DNA from: CAZTDD01 sp964612675 | Lineage (GTDB): Bacteria; Hinthialibacterota; Hinthialibacteria; Hinthialibacterales; JAKPRU01 | Direction: 5' to 3' | Length of the DNA: 21,581 nucleotides | Assembly: GCA_964612675.1 (NCBI GenBank) | Contig: CAZTDD010000114.1 | Coordinates: 1-21,581, forward strand | In this document: piece by piece, positions 1 through 8,316 of the stretch | How the letters are laid out: every line of letters starts with the position of its first letter | How positions within the stretch are numbered: position 1 is the stretch's first letter | Notes under the pieces: generated by a model | Database searches by the model: none | The model's input: only the letters and a program-made list of their open reading frames with translations | What the model was told of the DNA's origin: nothing | Made by a program: the position numbers and the translations under genes

Positions 1-1094
1 GGGGGAGAGATTTTGAAATGTTGGCAGGAGGAGTCAGTTTTGCAACGTTAGGGTTGATCCTTGCCAGAAAAATCGGCAGTCAGATGCGCTACGCGGTTGA
101 GTTCTCCGAAAAAGTCGCTGAAGGCGATCTATCTCAACGAATTGAGACGAACCAGGAAGACGAAATAGGCCAGCTGCTGCGAACGCTCAGCGGGATGTCC
201 GAAAACCTCAGTCGTGTCATCAGCGGAATTCAGCACGCCGCCGATCAGGTCACCGGCAGCAGCGAACAACTCTCCTCCTCCGCTCAGAGCCTATCCAGCG
301 CCGCCACCCAACAGGCCTCCAGTCTGGAAGAAACCTCCGCTTCCATTGAAGAGTTGGTTTCGTCGATTGACCAGAACGCCGAGAACTCGAAAAACGCCAG
401 CCAGATCTCCAAAAAGGCTGCCGAACATGCCGAGCAAGGCGGCACCGCCGTCCTCGATACGGTGGACGCTATGCGAAAAATCGCCGAGCGGATCGCGATT
501 GTCGACGACATCGCCGATCAAACCAATCTGCTCGCTTTGAACGCAGCAATCGAAGCGGCCAGAGCGGGCGAAATGGGCAAAGGGTTCGCCGTGGTCGCGG
601 TCGAGGTTCGAAAACTGGCGGAACGCTCTCAACAGGCTGCCAAGGAAATCAGCGAACTGGCTCAATCCAGCGTGAAGGGCGCTGAACAAGCCGGGGAACT
701 GATCCGTGAGATCGTCCCGGATATCCGAAAGACGGCTGAATATGTGGAAGAGATCACCATCGCCTGTCAGGAACAGTCCTCCGGCGCAAATGAAATCCGT
801 CAGGCGGTCGGTTCTCTCGATCAGGTCACACAACAAAACTCCGCCACCTCCGAGGAAACGGCTGCCGCCAGCGAAGAATTGTCAAGTCAGGCACAGGCCA
901 TGCAGGATATGGTCGCTCGCTTCAAAATCGGGACAAACGGCGGATCGCGCCCTCGAATCGAACCGAATATCCGAAAAGAAAACGTCGAGGGTCCATCGAA
1001 TCGCGGACGTCTTCTGGCGCTAGATGCACCGAAACCGATAGCCAAAGGGAATTCCAACCGGCAGACAACCGACGAAGAGTTCCAGGAATTCTAG
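1..1094 (+). CDS. Methyl-accepting chemotaxis protein, 3' part (5' end outside the window)
   Basis: The reading frame is already open at base 3, upstream of the first Met at 18, so the gene enters from outside the window and its ligand-binding part is missing. What remains starts with a hydrophobic stretch (MLAGGVSFATLGLILA), taken as the second membrane helix. A HAMP linker follows (about residues 25-75 from that Met), then a long Ala/Ser/Glu-rich methyl-accepting coiled coil. The hairpin tip that contacts CheA/CheW is clear: IADQTNLLALNAAIEAARAG, followed by GFAVVAVEVRKLAERSQ. This tip is normally ADEVR in the family; here it reads AVEVR. The protein would pass a sensory signal from the membrane to CheA. 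It ends in an acidic, aromatic tail (DEEFQEF) after a flexible linker, which resembles tethers that recruit the methylation enzymes. A hairpin follows the stop, and a hybrid kinase gene lies next on the same strand. Confidence 0.96.
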   Translation, partial: GRDFEMLAGGVSFATLGLILARKIGSQMRYAVEFSEKVAEGDLSQRIETNQEDEIGQLLRTLSGMSENLSRVISGIQHAADQVTGSSEQLSSSAQSLSSAATQQASSLEETSASIEELVSSIDQNAENSKNASQISKKAAEHAEQGGTAVLDTVDAMRKIAERIAIVDDIADQTNLLALNAAIEAARAGEMGKGFAVVAVEVRKLAERSQQAAKEISELAQSSVKGAEQAGELIREIVPDIRKTAEYVEEITIACQEQSSGANEIRQAVGSLDQVTQQNSATSEETAAASEELSSQAQAMQDMVARFKIGTNGGSRPRIEPNIRKENVEGPSNRGRLLALDAPKPIAKGNSNRQTTDEEFQEF

Positions 1095-1115
1095 CCGGCC
1101 TTTGAAAACCGACCG

Positions 1116-1156
1116 GGGGAGATAGACTGAACGCAACGTTTCATGTCTATCTCCCC
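1116..1156 (+). terminator. Strong intergenic hairpin, probable terminator of the chemotaxis gene
   Basis: GGGGAGATAGAC (1116-1127) is perfectly complementary to GTCTATCTCCCC (1145-1156). The stem can extend by TGA/TCA across one bulged base. It lies about 20 bases after the stop of the chemotaxis gene and before the kinase gene. There is no clear T-run after it, so rho-independent termination is likely but not certain. Confidence 0.6.
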
Positions 1157-1209
1157 AAGTCATTTATCAGACAAAACTGAGTGAACGACGAAAAACAATC
1201 CGTATTCTC

Positions 1210-4200
1210 ATGGCAAGAACGATCAACAACAGAACAACAGAAAATTCCTTATCGGAAAAAGACGCCTCTTCGAGAGAACAAAACGAGCCGCAGCCGGTTC
1301 AAGAGGTCCACGAGAAATTGCGTGCACTCCACAAGGCGGGAAACGAGTTATCCAAGACACATTCTTTCGATGAGTTATGTCGGCGCGCAGTGGAACTTGG
1401 CCGGCAACGGCTGGGATTCGATCGCCTGGGCCTTTGGTTTCTTGACTCCGAAAACCCGAACGTGATCGTCGGTTCCTTCGGGATCGATGAACACGGCCGT
1501 GTAAGAGACGAAAGAGGACAACGCGTCAATGTACGAGACACCTTTATTCAAGATTTCTTCCAGAAAGAAGAAAGAATCGGGCTGTTCACAGATGCAGCGC
1601 TGTACGATCACAGGAGACAACAGGTCGGCGTGGGATGCAAGGCCTATGCAGGAATTTGGAACGGCGAAAGATATATAGGCTATTTCTCTTGCGATAATTT
1701 GCTCTCACAGGTTCCCATTACCGATCAGGACTGCGAATTACTGAGTTTGTACGCTTCGACCGTTGGACACCTCTGTTCGCTGAAAAGGTTGGAAGAAACA
1801 CTCCGTACGAGAAACAGCGAATTGAAGCAAATCAACGATCGCCTCACCGGTGTGTTCAACTCCACGAAAGGACTCACCAACTGTTCGCGAATCGACCAAA
1901 TGGGGCCGCTTCTCTTGCAGGAATTCGCATTGAATCTAAATGCACAAGGCGGAAGTCTGTACTTCAAAACGAACGGCAATCTCTCCCTGATCCACGCACT
2001 TGATTTCGACCACGCACCTGCGGATCTGCCCTTTCCACTTCCGAGCGGAAGTATTCTTGAACGGGCAATAACACAGGGGGAGCCCGTATTGATCGAGGAC
2101 ATTGAGAACGAAGGGAATGTTCAAAGAAGCGGCTGGGACGGTTATCAAGATGCGTCTCTCTTGGTCTTTCCTTTGCGTGATGAGAATGGCACAACGATCG
2201 GTGTTCTTTCACTCCATAACAAACAAACGCCGCCGTTTACCAGTCAGGATCTCGAGTTGGGCAGAATTCTCGCATCGTTCAGTTGTGAAGTCCTCCGAGT
2301 GATGAAAACAAACGAAGAACTGCGGCGAAGTGAGGAACGGTTCCGGAATCTGGCCGAATTACTTCCGGAAATTGTCTATGAAGTGGATGACAAAGGTATC
2401 CTGACATTTGTCAATCAGCAGTCGTTTGAAATAACAGGATACACACAGAACGATTTTGATCGCGGGTTCGAGGCCGTCCGGCTGTTCGTCCCGGAAGACC
2501 GGGATCGAGCCCGTGAAAACATCTGTAAGATCGTACAAGGAGGTCAACGGGGGTATCCCGAGTATCTCGCACAGCGAAAAGACGGGACGACGTTCCCGGT
2601 GATTGCCCGTTCGACACCTCTAATCCAGGACGAAAAGGTCGTCGGCTTCCGCGGCATTCTCTTCGATATCAGCAAGCGCAAGAAAATCGAAGAAGGACAA
2701 CGAATCCTGACGGACGGTTTGCGGAAGGTTGTCGAGATTACAGACGAATTGATCGCGTGTCCCGACCTGGACAGTCTATTTCGCAAAGCCGTGGAACTGG
2801 CGCGAGAAGAACTGGATGCCGAACGCTGCTCGATATTCATCGAAGAAGATGACTGTCTGCGCGGCACGTGGGGCACGGACGCTTCCGGTCGCTCCACCCT
2901 GGAGACACATGTCCGGATCGATAAAAACGATCGGGTATATCGAAAGCTTCTTGAAAGATCTGCCTCCGGTAAAAATCCTCGATGGACGGTCGTCGAGGGA
3001 ACATATTATGAATGCAAAGAGTCGAAAATCAGTGATTTCGGAAAGGGATGGATCGCCGCCACATTGATCCAATCCTCGAAAGGCAGCGTCGGGGTGTTCT
3101 TTAACGACGCGGCCCTCAGTGGGAAAGAGTTCGAAGATACAAAACAGGAAATCTTGACTGTGTTCTGTTCTCTGCTCGGGCAGGTCTATGAACGCAAACG
3201 GGTGGAACAAGAACGAGCGCACATGGAAGAACAGCTGCGTCACTCCCAGAAAATCGATGCGATAGGTAGGTTAGCGGGAGGCGTCGCTCACGATTTCAAT
3301 AATCTCCTGACGGTCATTCTCGGCAACTGCACCTTATTGGAGTCCTCTATGGGTCGTACCAATGAGGCGCATCGATATGTGCGGGCGATTAGCAAGGCGG
3401 CGGACCATGCTACCTCGTTGACACGCCAATTGCTGGCCTTCAGTAGAAAACAGGTTTTGGAACCGAAACGACTCAATCTCAACGACATCGTTGCGGAAAC
3501 GGAAAAAATGCTGCGGCGCCTCATCGGGGAGGATATTGAACTCATCTGTATCTCTGAACCGGGTTTGGGAATTGTGAGGGCCGATCCCGACCAGATACAA
3601 CAGATCATCATGAATCTCGCCGTCAATTCTCGGGACGCGATGTCCGCAGGTGGCCGGCTGACCGTCGAAACCGCGAACACTGACTTTTCAGAGAAATCGG
3701 CACGACATCACCCGGGTATCAAACCGGGACGCTATGTCACGCTCAGAATCTCCGATACGGGATGCGGGATGGACACCGAGACACGGGAGCGAATGTTCGA
3801 TCCTTTCTTCACCACAAAGAAAAGCGGCAAAGGTACAGGACTCGGACTCTCCACTGTCTATGGAATCGTCCAACAGAGCAGCGGACACATTGAGGTAGAA
3901 AGCAAAACCGGTCACGGAACTGTCTTCACAATCCATCTTCCGCGTATCAAAGACGCAGGAACACATGAAAGCCAATCACCTTCCCTCTCCGCAGCAGGTG
4001 GAGGAACGGAGACAATCCTGGTCGTCGAAGATGAGCAGATTGTGCGGGATCTTGTGTGCGGTGTCCTGAAAGACAAAGAGTATACGGTGCTTTCGGCTTC
4101 CTGCGCAGAAGAGGCTCTTAAGATACTTGAAAAACATGCGGACTCAGTCGATCTACTGTTAACCGATGTGGTAATGCCCAACATGAGCGGCCGTTTACTC

Positions 4201-4374
4201 GCCGAAAAGGTATCGACGATGGCTCCACGGACCCGCCTTCTTTTCATGTCCGGATATAGCGATGATGCCATCGTGCATCATGGAGGCATGAAAGAAGGCG
4301 TGGAACTTCTCCAAAAACCGTTCACTCCCGACGCCTTGGCGCGCAAGGTCCGCGAAATACTCGACAGACCTTGA
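1210..4374 (+). CDS. Soluble hybrid sensor histidine kinase (GAF-GAF-PAS-GAF-HisKA-HATPase-REC)
   Basis: This 1054-residue protein has no signal peptide or membrane segment, so it should sense in the cytoplasm. Domains in order are GAF at about 45-190, GAF at about 213-365, PAS at about 375-500 (VYEVDDKGILTFVNQQSFE), GAF at about 505-665, a short coiled coil, HisKA, HATPase_c and a C-terminal receiver. The H-box reads GGVAHDFNNLLTVILGN, with the phospho-accepting His at residue 694. The ATP lid motifs are DTGCGM, FDPFFTTK and GKGTGLGLSTVYG. The receiver has the acidic pair VVEDE, phospho-acceptor Asp986 in LLTDVVMPNMSG, and the conserved Lys in LLQKPF. The signals sensed by the GAF and PAS domains cannot be read from sequence. 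The ATG at 1210 lacks a clear ribosome site. The frame is open upstream to about 1126 without another ATG, so a non-ATG start a little upstream is possible. No partner response regulator is in the window. Confidence 0.95.
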   Translation: MARTINNRTTENSLSEKDASSREQNEPQPVQEVHEKLRALHKAGNELSKTHSFDELCRRAVELGRQRLGFDRLGLWFLDSENPNVIVGSFGIDEHGRVRDERGQRVNVRDTFIQDFFQKEERIGLFTDAALYDHRRQQVGVGCKAYAGIWNGERYIGYFSCDNLLSQVPITDQDCELLSLYASTVGHLCSLKRLEETLRTRNSELKQINDRLTGVFNSTKGLTNCSRIDQMGPLLLQEFALNLNAQGGSLYFKTNGNLSLIHALDFDHAPADLPFPLPSGSILERAITQGEPVLIEDIENEGNVQRSGWDGYQDASLLVFPLRDENGTTIGVLSLHNKQTPPFTSQDLELGRILASFSCEVLRVMKTNEELRRSEERFRNLAELLPEIVYEVDDKGILTFVNQQSFEITGYTQNDFDRGFEAVRLFVPEDRDRARENICKIVQGGQRGYPEYLAQRKDGTTFPVIARSTPLIQDEKVVGFRGILFDISKRKKIEEGQRILTDGLRKVVEITDELIACPDLDSLFRKAVELAREELDAERCSIFIEEDDCLRGTWGTDASGRSTLETHVRIDKNDRVYRKLLERSASGKNPRWTVVEGTYYECKESKISDFGKGWIAATLIQSSKGSVGVFFNDAALSGKEFEDTKQEILTVFCSLLGQVYERKRVEQERAHMEEQLRHSQKIDAIGRLAGGVAHDFNNLLTVILGNCTLLESSMGRTNEAHRYVRAISKAADHATSLTRQLLAFSRKQVLEPKRLNLNDIVAETEKMLRRLIGEDIELICISEPGLGIVRADPDQIQQIIMNLAVNSRDAMSAGGRLTVETANTDFSEKSARHHPGIKPGRYVTLRISDTGCGMDTETRERMFDPFFTTKKSGKGTGLGLSTVYGIVQQSSGHIEVESKTGHGTVFTIHLPRIKDAGTHESQSPSLSAAGGGTETILVVEDEQIVRDLVCGVLKDKEYTVLSASCAEEALKILEKHADSVDLLLTDVVMPNMSGRLLAEKVSTMAPRTRLLFMSGYSDDAIVHHGGMKEGVELLQKPFTPDALARKVREILDRP

Positions 4375-4468
4375 ATAACGCGAAGAGGCTACGCGGACTC
4401 GCAATCCCCATCGACTCAACTGCATATGCACGAAGATTACCCCCTGACATTTTCATTGTGGCCGGACT

Positions 4469-4504
4469 AAAGATTATCCCCATCGCAAAGATTATCCCCA
4501 TCGC
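4469..4504. repeat. Two tandem copies of an 18-bp unit in the 4375-4660 gap
   Basis: AAAGATTATCCCCATCGC occurs twice head to tail (4469-4486 and 4487-4504). A partial relative, GAAGATTACCCCC, lies just upstream near 4433. Downstream, the 8-mer GTTAGAGT is also repeated around 4515-4535. I see no gene in this 286-base gap. It should carry the promoter of the DUF1080 gene, but I found no convincing -35/-10 pair. Confidence 0.7.
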
Positions 4505-4660
4505 TTGAAATCCTGTTAGAGTTCAGTTAGAGTCCCTTTCTGCAGGATCAGCAGTTCGGCCGTATTTAAGTCACTCTTGTTACTCTATTTACGCCACCAA
4601 CAATGATCTTTGATTGTGCCACTCGTGAGAAATCCGAGTTTTGCTAAGAAGGGACACCGC

Positions 4661-5371
4661 ATGAAAAACATCAAATTGACATTGACCGCATTGAGTTTCC
4701 TCATCGTTTGTACCGCCTGCGCAACGGGCAGTTCCCAGAAAGACGTCGCTGACGCTCTGCCCTATCAGCTGGATGACCAAGGGTGGATTACCCTCTTTAA
4801 CGGAGAAGACCTGTCCGGATGGCGATTGATGGAAAACAACAGGCCGAACTATTGGAGCGTCCAAAATGGGATTCTCTCGAACATCCGGCCAAAAGACACC
4901 GACATCCAAGGAGCAAACCTGTACACCGAGCAGACTTTCGGCGACTGCCAGCTACACGTTGAGTTCATGGTACCGAAAGGAAGCAATAGCGGTGTCTTTC
5001 TCCAAAGCCGTTACGAGGTCCAGGTTTACGATTCGTATGGACGGGATCCCAGCACGAAAATCTGCGGAGCACTCTACGGCAAGGTCGCTCCTCTCGTGAA
5101 TGCCGCTAAACCCGCAGGGGAATGGCAAACCTTTGACGTGCTCTTCCGCCAGCCCAAGCTCGGACCAAACGGCAAAGTGGTCAAACCTCTCCGGATGACT
5201 GTCTATCACAATGGAATCAAGGTGATTGAGAATGCTGCGCTGCGTAAGCCGACCGGAGGACCGATTCCACACAAACCCATCGTCACTCCCGCCCCGCTTC
5301 TACTCCAAGGCGACCACGGGAGCGTCTATTTCAAAGACATCAGAATTCATCCTCTGAACCATCGTCGATAG
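4661..5371 (+). CDS. Secreted DUF1080 (3-keto-disaccharide hydrolase-like) protein
   Basis: The 236-residue product begins with a typical export signal (MKNIKLTLTALSFLIVCTAC). The signal ends at Cys20 in a lipobox-like but non-ideal context (CTAC), so it may be a lipoprotein. The mature part matches the DUF1080 beta-jellyroll family: WITLFNGEDLSGW near the start, then NYWSVQNGILS, FMVPKGSNSGVFLQSRYEVQV, and a C-terminal QGDHGSVYFKDIRIHPL. The family includes enzymes acting on 3-keto-sugars and many uncharacterised surface proteins; the substrate here is unknown. I chose the ATG at 4661 over the upstream in-frame start at 4610 because it is preceded by AAGAAGGG and puts the signal peptide at the N-terminus. 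Length fits a single-domain member. It stands alone on this strand, with the toxin-antitoxin remnants convergent to it. Confidence 0.9.
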   Translation: MKNIKLTLTALSFLIVCTACATGSSQKDVADALPYQLDDQGWITLFNGEDLSGWRLMENNRPNYWSVQNGILSNIRPKDTDIQGANLYTEQTFGDCQLHVEFMVPKGSNSGVFLQSRYEVQVYDSYGRDPSTKICGALYGKVAPLVNAAKPAGEWQTFDVLFRQPKLGPNGKVVKPLRMTVYHNGIKVIENAALRKPTGGPIPHKPIVTPAPLLLQGDHGSVYFKDIRIHPLNHRR

Positions 5372-5463
5372 GAGAAGATAGATAAGGCGCGGAGACATTC
5401 GCAAGAGAGTTATAAGAGATCGAACAGGTTACGCCTTGTTAAGTTCCAGACAAAGCAGGATTG

Positions 5464-5807
5464 CTATTGCTCGTTCTTTTGCGACATGGCCTCGATGGTT
5501 ATCCGAAGGACAGGTAGGTCGCGTTCGATGATCTCCCATACTCTTTCCAGCTTGATGCCCAGGTAATTGTGCGCCAAGACATTTCTGAAACCGGAGATTG
5601 CCTGCCCTGCCAGGATACTCTCGGGTGTTGGGCTTTCGTGTGTTCTGAGAGTTTCTATGTAGATTCCGCAAGCGTCTGGAGTTCTCTGAAAACCGCACTC
5701 TGGGTTTTTCGGTCGTCGAAAAAAGAATCCCGACCCTCTTCCAGATGAGAGTCGATCCAATCCAGACATTCGAGAATATGCTCGACATACACTTGATCCC
5801 GTGTCAT
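5464..5807 (-). pseudogene. Broken HEPN (DUF86/HepT-type) toxin gene
   Basis: Read from ATG at 5807 the product begins MTRDQVYVEHILECLDWIDS, a typical start of DUF86/HepT proteins. It runs to LAEST and then meets an in-frame TAG at 5657-5655, where the family usually has Gln (one C-to-T change). Reading on in the same frame gives KLSEHTKAQHPRVSWQ. A tandem 5-bp duplication (CTGCC CTGCC on the plus strand, 5602-5611) then shifts the frame. Beyond it the family C-terminus resumes: AISGFRNVLAHNYLGIKLE, then RVWEIIERDLP. The HEPN active-site pattern R-x4-H (RNVLAH) survives but is out of frame. Removing the 5 bp leaves 339 nt, exactly 113 codons with stop, the expected size. The ATG overlaps the MNT stop by ATGA. 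HEPN toxins are RNases; this copy should be inactive unless the lesions are sequencing or assembly errors. Confidence 0.85.
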
Positions 5808-6094
5808 AAGGGTACTGCTGAGCGCAGAATCTCCTCCCGGAATGGTTCCCGAATTGCATCCGATTCGACCACGTCAACACGACGCCCCAGCAATGCCTCC
5901 AACTCACTTACAAGTCCTCCGGGAAACCAAGGTGTGGTAGAGCCACCGACTTCAATCAGGAAGTCGATGTCGCTATTCTGATCGGCTTCTCCCCGAGCAA
6001 TCGAGCCAAACACATACAGACGATTTACGCCGTGCCGGTGCGCAATCTGCAACACATCTTCACGTCTATCGCCAAGGAATTCGTCGACACTCAT
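5804..6094 (-). CDS. MNT-type nucleotidyltransferase antitoxin
   Basis: The 96-residue product carries the minimal nucleotidyltransferase signature YVFGSIARGEADQNSDIDFL, with the G-S motif and the catalytic D-x-D pair, and a later conserved strand region RRVDVVESDAI. In MNT/HEPN (MntA/HepT) pairs, the MNT protein neutralises the HEPN RNase, by AMP transfer in the studied cases. I chose the ATG at 6094 because GGGAG lies about 8 bases upstream and this is the family length; the frame stays open further upstream but that extension overlaps the FG-GAP gene end and looks noncoding. The stop overlaps the start of the HEPN gene by 4 bases, so the two were translationally coupled. The toxin partner is now broken, leaving this gene apparently intact by itself. 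Confidence 0.88.
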   Translation of the reverse strand: MSVDEFLGDRREDVLQIAHRHGVNRLYVFGSIARGEADQNSDIDFLIEVGGSTTPWFPGGLVSELEALLGRRVDVVESDAIREPFREEILRSAVPL

Positions 6095-6164
6095 AACCGA
6101 ATCTCCCGGACACTTCTTTGTGCCGGGTGACATCATCGCTCTCCCGAGAATCGATAAAGTCTCG

Positions 6165-6192
6165 ACCGCCCGGCGGTATACCGCCGGGCGGT
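6165..6192 (-). terminator. 28-nt perfect palindrome after the FG-GAP gene
   Basis: ACCGCCCGGCGGTA is followed directly by its exact reverse complement. It begins about 15 bases past the stop of the minus-strand FG-GAP gene and lies upstream of the MNT gene. It would form a GC-rich 12-13 bp stem. No strong T-run follows on the minus strand, so it may act as a terminator or as a REP-like palindrome. Confidence 0.55.
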
Positions 6193-6206
6193 TGTTGGAT
6201 ATTCCG

Positions 6207-7520
6207 TCAATAAAGCGCCCAATCTCCAACCGGAGTGCCCGGGGACTTGTTCAAATAGGTGGTAACCGTATTATTCGCCTCGGCGCAGACAGCAATGTCC
6301 GTCGATCCATTCCCGTCCCAGTCACCGAGCACCACTGTCCGTGGATACTCTCCTGTTGAGAGGACGGCCACTTCAGTGAAATTCCCCAACCCGTCGTTCT
6401 CAAATATCATCAGGGCCGGGTTGAATAGCTGGCCTCCACTCACATCGACGCCCTCGTTGGTCACAACCAAATCGAGGTCGCCGTCCTCATCCAAATCGAC
6501 CGCCTTGATCCCACTGGGAACCCCGCGAATCAACTCGTATTGTTCCTCGGAAAAGGTCCCGTCCCCGTTGTTCCACCAGTAACCGATTCCCGCATTTTTG
6601 CTGTCTACCGCTTCGGGATTGTCGGTTCCCCATTCCGTCGCGGCGATATCGATATCGCCGTCTCCGTCAAAATCTCCCGTCGCCACACGGAACGGCAGGG
6701 TTGAACAGGACAACTGATGAGTCGGCACAAGCTTGCCGTTGCCGTCATCGATCAGAACGGAAATATTGAACCCGATGATCGCACCGACGAAAAGGCTGTA
6801 CTCGCCCTGATTGACCGCCACGATATCCAGGTGTCCATCATCGTTCACATCCGCGAATTCAAATGGCGAAACGGAACCGCTTGTCTCGACAAACTGCGAT
6901 TCAGCCTGCACAAACGTACCGTCTCCCTGGTTCACGAAAAAATCAAATCCCGGCATTTCCAGAACCAGCCTCAGTGCCTCCAAAATGAGAGTCCCGAGAT
7001 TGCCCACCACAAGGTCCATGTCGCCGTCCCCATCCCGGTCGATGGCCGTGAGTGAGCCGGCGATTCCATGGATAAAATAGGTTGTCTCTTCGAACGAACC
7101 GTCAGGCTGGTTCAAAAAGACGGCGAGACTCGTGTTCTCCGTGTACTGGAGATTGAGCGGATCCAATTCACCCATCAATCCCAAAGCAACGTCGGGGCGA
7201 CCGTCGTTGTCATAATCGGCCACCGCTACAGACACAGGATTCGAGTGTTGTGCCGTGATCGTGACGTATTCGGGTTCACCGAACACTCCTTCACCGTTAT
7301 TGCGCAGTATAGTGAAAGCGCGTCCCGCTTCGTTCGCTGTGATCAGATCCAAATCGCCGTCCAGATCGATATCTGCAGCTTCCATATCGACAGGTTCCCG
7401 TGCCACCCGGGCAGTACCTGAATACTCAACCGCAATCTCGGCGACGGACACCGTCGAAACTCCCAAAACCGATAGAAAACAAACAAGCCATACAAAACCT
7501 TTGTCTTTGATACTCTTCAC
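6207..7520 (-). CDS. Secreted FG-GAP/VCBS repeat protein
   Basis: The 437-residue product has an N-terminal signal peptide (KGFVWLVCFLSVLGVSTVSVA). It then carries about seven FG-GAP/VCBS-type repeats, each with a Ca-binding loop of the form DxDxDGxxDhhhhN: DIDLDGDLDLITAN, DYDNDGRPDVALG, DRDGDGDMDLVVGN, DVNDDGHLDIVAVN, DFDGDGDIDIAATE, DLDEDGDLDLVVTNEG and DWDGNGSTDIAVC. Together these should fold as a beta-propeller outside the cytoplasm, a common scaffold for adhesion or polymer binding; no catalytic domain is visible. The start is GTG at 7520, with GGAGG about 11 bases upstream. The C-terminus is GTPVGDWALY, echoed by the C-terminus of the secreted protein at 9109-9909. It is divergent from the prepilin-like gene. 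Its exact ligand is unknown. Confidence 0.88.
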   Translation of the reverse strand: MKSIKDKGFVWLVCFLSVLGVSTVSVAEIAVEYSGTARVAREPVDMEAADIDLDGDLDLITANEAGRAFTILRNNGEGVFGEPEYVTITAQHSNPVSVAVADYDNDGRPDVALGLMGELDPLNLQYTENTSLAVFLNQPDGSFEETTYFIHGIAGSLTAIDRDGDGDMDLVVGNLGTLILEALRLVLEMPGFDFFVNQGDGTFVQAESQFVETSGSVSPFEFADVNDDGHLDIVAVNQGEYSLFVGAIIGFNISVLIDDGNGKLVPTHQLSCSTLPFRVATGDFDGDGDIDIAATEWGTDNPEAVDSKNAGIGYWWNNGDGTFSEEQYELIRGVPSGIKAVDLDEDGDLDLVVTNEGVDVSGGQLFNPALMIFENDGLGNFTEVAVLSTGEYPRTVVLGDWDGNGSTDIAVCAEANNTVTTYLNKSPGTPVGDWALY

Positions 7521-7594
7521 GACCCTTCCATCCTCCTTTCGGAGTTGTGTACTACTTCAAATGTAGCCTAAACAATGACCTTTGTCACTTTTTG

Positions 7595-7623
7595 TTGTCG
7601 GCGCGTCCAACTTAGTCTACACT
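7595..7623 (+). promoter_or_regulatory. Candidate sigma70-type promoter for the prepilin gene
   Basis: TTGTCG (7595-7600) and TACACT (7618-7623) are separated by 17 bases. Each matches four of six consensus positions, about 50 bases before the ATG at 7676. This is a by-eye match in the divergent intergenic region. Confidence 0.35.
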
Positions 7624-7675
7624 AGAAATGAGGGGTACAGCCGAGCCAGTCTCTCCCGGCGGAAAGAGTAAGACG

Positions 7676-8233
7676 ATGAAATCTATGAAGGCGTTCACGT
7701 TGATTGAACTTCTCATCGTCGTAGCCATTATAGGAATTCTTGCGGCTATTGCCATACCTAACTTCCTCCAGGCCCGAACGAAGGCAAATGTCGCACGGGC
7801 GCAGGCGGACCTAAACGGCATCAATACCGCCCTCTCCGCCTATCAGGTCGACAACAACGCGATGCCGCCAAGGTCGGCGGGTACCGGAGCGATCAGCATC
7901 ATCAGCGCCATCCACCTGGGATACATGCCGCATCTGACAACACCGGTATCGTATATGGCCTCCGGCTTTATCAGCCCCTTCGGCGAAACCCACGGGTATT
8001 GGTACCACAACTGGGACTACTTCCGAGCCAAAACCGGCCAACTCCCCGTCATCTGGTGGAACAGCCCGGACAATGCTGAGGAAACTGCCTGGATGATTTC
8101 CACCTTCGGCCCGGACGCAACATCGTTTCCGTACGAAGAGGTGCAACAGGGCAATGTGCTTCTGATGTACTTCGATTACAATCCCAGCAACGGCATTGTG
8201 AGCCCTGGGATCATCCAACGTCACGGCAATTGA
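7676..8233 (+). CDS. Prepilin-like (type II secretion/type IV pseudopilin) protein 1
   Basis: The 185-residue product starts MKSMKA followed by the class III signal FTLIELLIVVAIIGILAAIA, which prepilin peptidase cuts before Phe. The residue before the cut is Ala rather than the commoner Gly. The usual pilin continuation PNFLQARTKANVARAQADL follows, including Glu5 of the mature protein. The globular part is Trp/Tyr-rich (GYWYHNWDYF, PVIWWNSPDNAEE) and I do not recognise a specific function. It ends with NPSNGIVSPGIIQRHG, close to the end of the next gene. ATG 7676 is chosen over a start at 7628 because it gives the short positively charged leader and is preceded by GGAAAGAG. It is probably a minor pseudopilin or free-standing pilin-like protein assembled in the envelope. 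The core secretion or pilus genes are not in the window. Confidence 0.88.
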   Translation: MKSMKAFTLIELLIVVAIIGILAAIAIPNFLQARTKANVARAQADLNGINTALSAYQVDNNAMPPRSAGTGAISIISAIHLGYMPHLTTPVSYMASGFISPFGETHGYWYHNWDYFRAKTGQLPVIWWNSPDNAEETAWMISTFGPDATSFPYEEVQQGNVLLMYFDYNPSNGIVSPGIIQRHGN

Positions 8234-8316
8234 AACATGCCCGTCATGCAATTCCGTAGGCGAGCTGCGGGGGAGTTTGTAGACTGTTGGCTATATCATT
8301 CCCGAAAGGCAACCGT

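Noticed and set aside
4375..4660. Promoter for the DUF1080 gene
   Set aside because: I looked for -35/-10 pairs before 4661 and found only weak matches, so none is listed.
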